NCBI GenBank assembly: GCA_024743255.1
Contig: JANSWY010000002.1
Location: 310,001 to 374,000, forward strand
DNA length: 64,000 bases
Direction: 5' to 3'
DNA from: a bacterium
GTDB taxonomy: Bacteria > Bacteroidota > Bacteroidia > Cytophagales > Cyclobacteriaceae
The first letter of the stretch is position 1. The number at the start of each line of letters is the position of its first letter. Position numbers and translations under genes: made by a program. The notes beneath the pieces were generated by a model. The model searched no databases and was not told the DNA's origin. It saw nothing but the letters and a program-made list of their open reading frames with translations. Positions 63,975 to 64,000 of this stretch are shown here, piece by piece.

Positions 63975-64000
63975 ATCAACTTTATTCAGTTACGATGGAA

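Overview
The window looks like chromosomal DNA of a marine or environmental member of the Bacteroidota, most likely a Cytophagales-type bacterium. The evidence is an Oar-like TonB-dependent receptor, two large secreted proteins plus one relic ending in type IX secretion (T9SS) sorting domains, a fused CcoN-CcoO cbb3 oxidase subunit, an 800-residue FtsX/MacB-type permease, AT-rich DNA and few obvious Shine-Dalgarno sequences. No rRNA, tRNA, CRISPR array, insertion sequence or prophage was seen. The species cannot be named from the sequence alone.

Layout. (1) 1-17.8 kb, accessory surface region: truncated TonB receptor, a 21-bp tandem repeat array, secreted alpha-amylase, ABC permease, membrane class III cyclase, DinB polymerase, a giant T9SS-sorted protein, a hairpin-rich spacer with a relic T9SS sorting domain, and a cold-shock-domain protein. 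(2) 18-38.7 kb, low-oxygen respiration block: hybrid kinase, hemN, the cbb3 oxidase operon (ccoS, ccoNO, ccoQ, ccoP, ccoG, fixH, a TauE/DsbD-like membrane protein), the copper ATPase ccoI with two universal stress proteins (Usp), further Usp proteins, TonB, a beta-CASP RNase, and a PAS kinase with a receiver-CRP/FNR fusion regulator. (3) 38.8-52.8 kb: a 15-gene minus-strand chemosensory operon (STAS, CheY, CheA, CheW, MCP, CheR, kinase-like protein, CheD, CheB, CheC, CheY, membrane CheA-like kinase, CheY, CheX, SpoIIE-type phosphatase). (4) 53.0-56.7 kb: a second small cluster with paralogues of part of that operon (CheC, CheY, a SpoIIE phosphatase broken by one stop codon) plus a SiaC-like protein and a histone-deacetylase-family enzyme. 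(5) 57-64 kb: a small DNA-binding protein and a sensory operon of a receiver-kinase, a seven-PAS membrane kinase and two response regulators.

The strongest signals beyond plain annotation are these. First, a 12-bp palindrome, TGACTTTTATCA or TGACATAAGTCA, occurs in front of hemN, twice in front of the cbb3 operon, between two divergent usp genes, and between another usp gene and the PAS kinase/receiver-CRP operon. It looks like the operator of a low-oxygen regulon whose regulator lies in the same block and is probably autoregulated. The PAS domain of the kinase resembles FixL but has Arg where FixL has its haem-binding His. Second, the chemosensory operon mixes classical Che proteins with partner-switching parts (STAS, SpoIIE phosphatase, SiaC nearby). 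It also contains a membrane receptor carrying its own HPt and CheA-type ATPase, and a kinase whose phosphoacceptor His is Asn. There is no flagellar or pilus gene in the window, so its output is open.

Functions are assigned by reading motifs and family resemblance by eye. No search or alignment was run.
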